The notes beneath the pieces are model-generated. The model worked only from the letters and a program-made list of their open reading frames with translations. It did not search any database and had not been told where the DNA came from. A stretch of DNA of 9,128 bases from Lysobacteraceae bacterium (GTDB lineage: Bacteria > Pseudomonadota > Gammaproteobacteria > Xanthomonadales > Xanthomonadaceae): the NCBI GenBank assembly GCA_028293685.1, contig JAQGOI010000121.1, positions 1-9,128 of the forward strand, in the 5' to 3' direction. The translations under genes and the position numbers were made by a program. Positions 5,982 to 9,128 of this stretch are shown here, piece after piece (position 1 is the stretch's first letter; the number at the start of each line of letters is the position of its first letter).

Positions 5982-7706
5982 TCAAACGGGTGATGGCCCG
6001 GCAAACGCCTGCATCCACTTTTCGATGCCGATGCGATCGTGCGCACGCAGCAATGCAGGAAGATTTTCGCGCAGCGCGCCGGCATCGCAGTCGCGGATTG
6101 CACGGCGGACCTCGAGCAGGCGTGCAGGATGCAGGCTCAGTTCTTCCAGGCCCAATGCCAGCAGCAGCGGAGCGAACAGCGGTTCGGCGGCCATCTCGCC
6201 GCAGACCGAAACCGGCTTGCCGCGCTTGTTCGCCAACTTGATCACGTCGTGCAGCAGTCGCAGAACGGCCGGATGCAACGGGGTATAGAGCTCGCCCAAC
6301 AATTCGTTGTTACGGTCGACGGCGAGCAGGTACTGGACCAGATCGTTGGTTCCGATCGAAATGAAATCGAGCATGCCGATGAATCCCGGAAGCGCGATCG
6401 CGGCGGATGGAACTTCGATCATCGCGCCCAATGGGATCGTTTCGGCCACGGCCTGGCCTTCATGCTTCAGGTCCTCGATCACACGCTTGAGCAGCGCGCG
6501 TACGGCAACCATCTCCTCGCGGCAACAGACCATCGGCACCAGCACGCGGACCGGGCCGTATCCGGATGCCCGCACCATCGCGCGCAGCTGCGTTTCGAAC
6601 AGGTCGTCGCGCAGCAGCGAAAGGCGTACGCCGCGTACGCCAAGCGCCGGATTGGGCTCGTCGGTGAGCGCCAGTCCCGTTCGATCGGCCTTGTCGGCGC
6701 CGACGTCGAGCGTACGGATGGTGACGGTGCGCCCGGTCATCCCGAGCACGAGATCCCGATACGCGCGGAATTGTGCATCCTCGTCCGGTAGCCGTGCGCT
6801 GTTGAGGAAGAGGAATTCGGTGCGGTACAAACCCACCCCCGCCGCACCCAGCGCGTGCGCTTCGGCGACGTCCTCGCGCGATTCGGCATTCGCCCACAGC
6901 TTGATATCGACGCCGTCCACGGTCCGCGATGGCTCGCGTCGCAGCCGGTTGAGCTGCTTGCGCTCGCGGGCGTAGTCGCGCGTCCGTGCGCGATGGGCGC
7001 GCAGGTCGTTGGCATCGGGTTCGCGGATGACCAGCCCGTTGCCGCCGTCGACGACCAGCACGTCACCGTCGTTGATTTTCTGCAGCGCCTGCTGCGCGCT
7101 GACGACGAGGGGCAGGTGCAGGCTGCGCGCCAGGATCGCGCTATGCGAGAGCATGCTTCCGCCCGCCGTGATCACGGCAAGCACGCCCTGCGACTGCAGT
7201 TGCAACAATTCGGTCGGTGCGATGTTGTCGGTGACGAGGATCTCGCCGGCGACGCCCTGGGTGTCGGCATCGCGTCGGTGAAGGGCGGCGTGGATGCGGC
7301 CGATCACCTGGTCGATGTCGTCGATCCTGCTGCGCAGATACGCATCGTCCATGCCGGCGAAGACATCGGCCAGGCGATCGCGCTGCAGCCGCAAGGCATA
7401 GTCGGCCGTGTAGCGGCCGTTGCGGATCAGCGTATCCAGGCCATGCAGCAATTCCGGATCGTCGAGCAGCAACGCGTGCAGGTCGATGAACTCACCGACC
7501 TCGCTGGCCAGTGCCCCATGCAGGCGCTCACGCAGGATGTGCATCTCGCCGCGCACGACACGGATGGCCTCGTGCAGTCGCGCCAGTTCGGCGTCGACGT
7601 CCTCGACGTGGGCTTCGCTGACTTCAAGGACATGGGGGAGCCGGACCCGCGCGCGCCCCAGTGCACTACCCCGGGACGCACCGTGCGCGGTGAGGACCAG
7701 CCGCAC
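5982..7706 (-). CDS. ptsI: PTS enzyme I (phosphoenolpyruvate-protein phosphotransferase)
   Basis: Cytoplasmic EI takes phosphate from phosphoenolpyruvate and passes it to HPr. The 574-residue protein has the standard EI length. Its HPr-binding/swivel N-half contains the phospho-His loop with His188, flanked by LVTDNIAPTELL (157-168) and SAILARSLHLPLVV (189-202). The PEP-binding C-half has GVGLYRTEFLF (290-300), TVTIRTLDVGADK (327-339), IEVPSAA (430-436), FISIGTNDLVQY (448-459) and the active-site Cys502 in VCGEMAAEP (501-509). It has no N-terminal GAF domain and no fused HPr or EIIA, so it is the stand-alone EI type rather than a PtsP type. It starts with GTG at 7706, sharing one base with the TAG stop of the HPr gene, which implies translational coupling. 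The loop before His188 reads AGGSMLSH in place of the usual AGGRTSH form. The call is firm. Confidence 0.96.
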   Translation of the reverse strand: MRLVLTAHGASRGSALGRARVRLPHVLEVSEAHVEDVDAELARLHEAIRVVRGEMHILRERLHGALASEVGEFIDLHALLLDDPELLHGLDTLIRNGRYTADYALRLQRDRLADVFAGMDDAYLRSRIDDIDQVIGRIHAALHRRDADTQGVAGEILVTDNIAPTELLQLQSQGVLAVITAGGSMLSHSAILARSLHLPLVVSAQQALQKINDGDVLVVDGGNGLVIREPDANDLRAHRARTRDYARERKQLNRLRREPSRTVDGVDIKLWANAESREDVAEAHALGAAGVGLYRTEFLFLNSARLPDEDAQFRAYRDLVLGMTGRTVTIRTLDVGADKADRTGLALTDEPNPALGVRGVRLSLLRDDLFETQLRAMVRASGYGPVRVLVPMVCCREEMVAVRALLKRVIEDLKHEGQAVAETIPLGAMIEVPSAAIALPGFIGMLDFISIGTNDLVQYLLAVDRNNELLGELYTPLHPAVLRLLHDVIKLANKRGKPVSVCGEMAAEPLFAPLLLALGLEELSLHPARLLEVRRAIRDCDAGALRENLPALLRAHDRIGIEKWMQAFAGPSPV

Positions 7707-7975
7707 TACGCGTGCTCGTCGAAACGACGCGCGAACAGGTCGGCAACCGCGTCGGCCGCCGCCGCTTCATCGGATCCGTCGGTGCGCAACAGCACCATCG
7801 TTCCCGGGCCGGCTGCCAGCAACATGACACCCATGATGCTTTTGGCGTTGACCTCGCGGCCCTTGGCCGTCAGCGTCGCATTGCACCGGTACCCCGACAG
7901 CAACTGCACCAGCCGCGCGGTGGCACGCGCGTGCAGCCCCAGGCGGTTGTTGACGAACAGTTCGCGTTCGATCAT
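7706..7975 (-). CDS. ptsH: Phosphocarrier protein HPr (HPr/Npr family)
   Basis: An 89-residue small cytoplasmic phosphocarrier that accepts phosphate from EI on a histidine and hands it to EIIA domains. The phosphorylated residue is His15 in NRLGLHARATARL (10-22). The second hallmark, VNAKSIMGVMLLAA (42-55), contains Ser46, the regulatory position phosphorylated in organisms that have HPr kinase/phosphorylase. The length is typical for the family. It starts with ATG 12 bp after the EIIA stop and ends in a one-base overlap with the GTG of the EI gene, so EIIA, HPr and EI form one operon. No strong ribosome binding site is visible, so coupling from the upstream gene may drive translation. It could be named ptsH or npr; the two cannot be separated from sequence alone. 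Confidence 0.96.
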   Translation of the reverse strand: MIERELFVNNRLGLHARATARLVQLLSGYRCNATLTAKGREVNAKSIMGVMLLAAGPGTMVLLRTDGSDEAAAADAVADLFARRFDEHA

Positions 7976-7987
7976 CGGTGTGCGGTC

Positions 7988-8380
7988 TCAGGCGTCATCG
8001 AGGATCACTCCGTTGCGGGCACCGGCCGCGGCGATCGCCGGCAGTTCATCCAGCGACAGGTCCGCGTAGTTCATCACGCGCAGCAGCATCGGCAGGTTCA
8101 CGGCCGACACGCGCCGGACCGGCGTGCCGAGCCGTGCGATGCGCGCCCCCAGATTGCTCGGCGTGGCACCGTACAGGTCGGTCAGGACCAGCACGCCGAC
8201 CCCGCCGTCGACACGCCGCAGCGCAGCGCTTGCCTCCGGCAACAGAAGTTCGGAATCGGCGTCGTAGGCGACTTCGAAAGCCTCCGTGCGCAATGGCAAT
8301 TGGCGCAGCAGACGCGTCGCCGAGGCGATCAGCGCGGGGCCGATGCCCTGGTGGGTGACGAGCAGGATCCCGACTGACAT
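7988..8380 (-). CDS. PTS EIIA component, mannose/fructose family, stand-alone
   Basis: A 130-residue stand-alone EIIA domain of the mannose family, with the family's usual size for a single domain. The phosphorylated His10 is in GILLVTHQGIG (4-14). The second active-site segment LTDLYGATPSN (66-76) carries Asp68, and the terminal hallmark VNLPMLLRV (94-102) is present. It would receive phosphate from HPr. No EIIB, EIIC or EIID gene is in the window, so it probably has a regulatory job rather than sugar import; in Xanthomonas-type clusters this protein is found without permease partners. It heads the EIIA-HPr-EI set. There is no visible Shine-Dalgarno before the ATG at 8380. The 84-bp gap upstream carries a 9-bp direct repeat but no convincing promoter. 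Confidence 0.93.
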   Translation of the reverse strand: MSVGILLVTHQGIGPALIASATRLLRQLPLRTEAFEVAYDADSELLLPEASAALRRVDGGVGVLVLTDLYGATPSNLGARIARLGTPVRRVSAVNLPMLLRVMNYADLSLDELPAIAAAGARNGVILDDA

Positions 8381-8426
8381 GCGGACAAGTTAACAGACAG
8401 GTGTGATCGGCTGGAAGCACGCCGCA

Positions 8427-8448
8427 TCGCGCAATGGTGTCGCGCAAT
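8427..8448. repeat. 9-bp direct repeat pair upstream of EIIA
   Basis: TCGCGCAAT occurs at 8427-8435 and 8440-8448, separated by GGTG (13-bp period). The pair lies 47-68 bp upstream of the EIIA start, within the 84-bp gap between the unknown right-edge gene and the PTS operon. Its placement would suit an operator or activator site for the operon. A related sequence, TTGCGCAAT, lies across the yqgE start at 1540-1548. No regulator can be named from this. Confidence 0.45.
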
Positions 8449-8464
8449 ACCGGTGCGGCTGCCG

Positions 8465-9128
8465 TCAGTGTTCCTCCACCTGCAGGGTTCCAAGCAGCAG
8501 GTCGAGTTTGGCCTTCATCGCCTCCTGTGGGCGCATGCCTTCCGCACTGAAGGACGCGCCGTAGAGGATCGCCGGGGCAGCGGTGGCGGGCGGGCCGCCA
8601 ACCGAGCTGATCTTTGTCGCGTCCTTGTCGTTGTGCGCCATCGCGTCGTACGGATGCTGGCGGTTCACCAGCTTGTCCCAATCGCTCTTGTAGTCATCGC
8701 CCAGCGCGGGTGGGGGCACCTGCTCGCGCACGAACATCACGTAATTGTTGTCGGTCGCCTTGGCCGAAAGCCACACTTCCGCCACATCCCAGACGGCTTT
8801 GCCGTGGTCCGGGAAATAACTGAAACCAAGCGTCAGCACGCTGTCGGGCTGGACGGCCTGCACATCGGGGGTCACGTCGAAATGCACGCGACTCGAGGCG
8901 TATCGAAAGCGGCGACCGTAGTCGAAGTCGATGTGGATATCGTGGAAAGCGACCGGCAGCAGGTCGGCATGGCGCAGGTATTCCTTCCACTGCGCGAGCG
9001 TGCCGTCGTAGTTGACATACATGAAATCGGTCAGCGCCGTGGTGTTGATCATCTGGTCGTGCTCGGAGCCCGCCAGCGAATAGCGCATCACTCCCACGTA
9101 GCCGTCCGGAACCGGCAACGCCAGGACG
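8465..9128 (-). CDS. Unrecognised protein, C-terminal 220 residues (5' end outside window)
   Basis: The frame runs from the right edge to a TGA at 8465-8467, so at least 220 residues of a longer protein are visible. There is a TTG at 9118, but codons before it are open to the edge, so it is not a credible start. The segment has no cysteine and no membrane segment, and is rich in aromatics and Asp. Segments such as TDFMYVNYDGTLAQW, VAFHDIHIDFDYGRRF and LGFSYFPDHGKAVWDVAEVW suggest alternating strands of a globular domain. It may be the C-terminal domain of a secreted or periplasmic enzyme whose catalytic part lies outside the window, but that is a guess. It is followed by the EIIA gene 84 bp downstream on the same strand. 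I do not recognise the family. Confidence 0.65.
   Translation of the reverse strand, partial: VLALPVPDGYVGVMRYSLAGSEHDQMINTTALTDFMYVNYDGTLAQWKEYLRHADLLPVAFHDIHIDFDYGRRFRYASSRVHFDVTPDVQAVQPDSVLTLGFSYFPDHGKAVWDVAEVWLSAKATDNNYVMFVREQVPPPALGDDYKSDWDKLVNRQHPYDAMAHNDKDATKISSVGGPPATAAPAILYGASFSAEGMRPQEAMKAKLDLLLGTLQVEEH

Noticed and set aside
6855..8069. 404-residue open frame on the + strand antisense to the EI, HPr and EIIA genes
   Set aside because: It lies opposite three firmly identified genes. Long antisense open frames are common in GC-rich DNA, and it shows no family motif.

Overview
This is a 9.1 kb chromosomal window from a high-GC gammaproteobacterium. The best fit is the order Xanthomonadales (Lysobacteraceae or Rhodanobacteraceae). 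I infer this from gene order: yqgE-ruvX-pyrB is a widespread gammaproteobacterial arrangement, and a mannose-type EIIA-HPr-EI cluster followed by mgtE is, as I recall, typical of Xanthomonas and its relatives. Codon use is G/C-rich at third positions throughout, and I see no phage, insertion-sequence, tRNA, rRNA or CRISPR signal. No gene-free stretch exceeds 300 bases; the longest, 1336-1546, holds only the yqgE promoter region.

Layout. Positions 1-324 (+) carry the end of an unrecognised, probably exported protein. It converges, across a strong hairpin, on a DUF72/YecE-family gene (361-1335, -). A 211-bp divergent gap leads into the rightward block yqgE (1547-2149), ruvX/yqgF (2142-2633) and pyrB (2715-3659). 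These encode an AlgH/YqgE-family protein, a Holliday-junction-resolvase-like RNase H-fold nuclease and the catalytic chain of aspartate carbamoyltransferase. pyrB converges on a long leftward block. Read in transcription order from the right, that block is: the C-terminal part of an unknown protein (8465-9128, partial), PTS EIIA of the mannose family (7988-8380), HPr (7706-7975), EI (5982-7706), MgtE magnesium transporter (4501-5862) and a lipoprotein alpha/beta hydrolase (3684-4472).

How the genes work together. EI, HPr and the EIIA domain form a complete phosphorelay from phosphoenolpyruvate: EI His188, then HPr His15, then EIIA His10. No EIIB or EIIC sugar permease is encoded here, so the relay looks regulatory rather than a sugar importer. 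HPr keeps the Ser46 environment recognised by HPr kinase/phosphorylase, but that kinase is not in the window. mgtE has its own candidate promoter and a strong ribosome binding site, and probably carries the downstream hydrolase on the same transcript. The yqgE-ruvX-pyrB block starts at a promoter placed so close to the yqgE ATG that the message may be leaderless.

I did not find a clearly new biological system. The items most worth a second look are the possible leaderless yqgE mRNA, a non-canonical phospho-histidine loop in EI, two short direct-repeat pairs upstream of EIIA and mgtE, the apparent absence of hprK/rapZ directly upstream of EIIA, and the unrecognised proteins at both edges.
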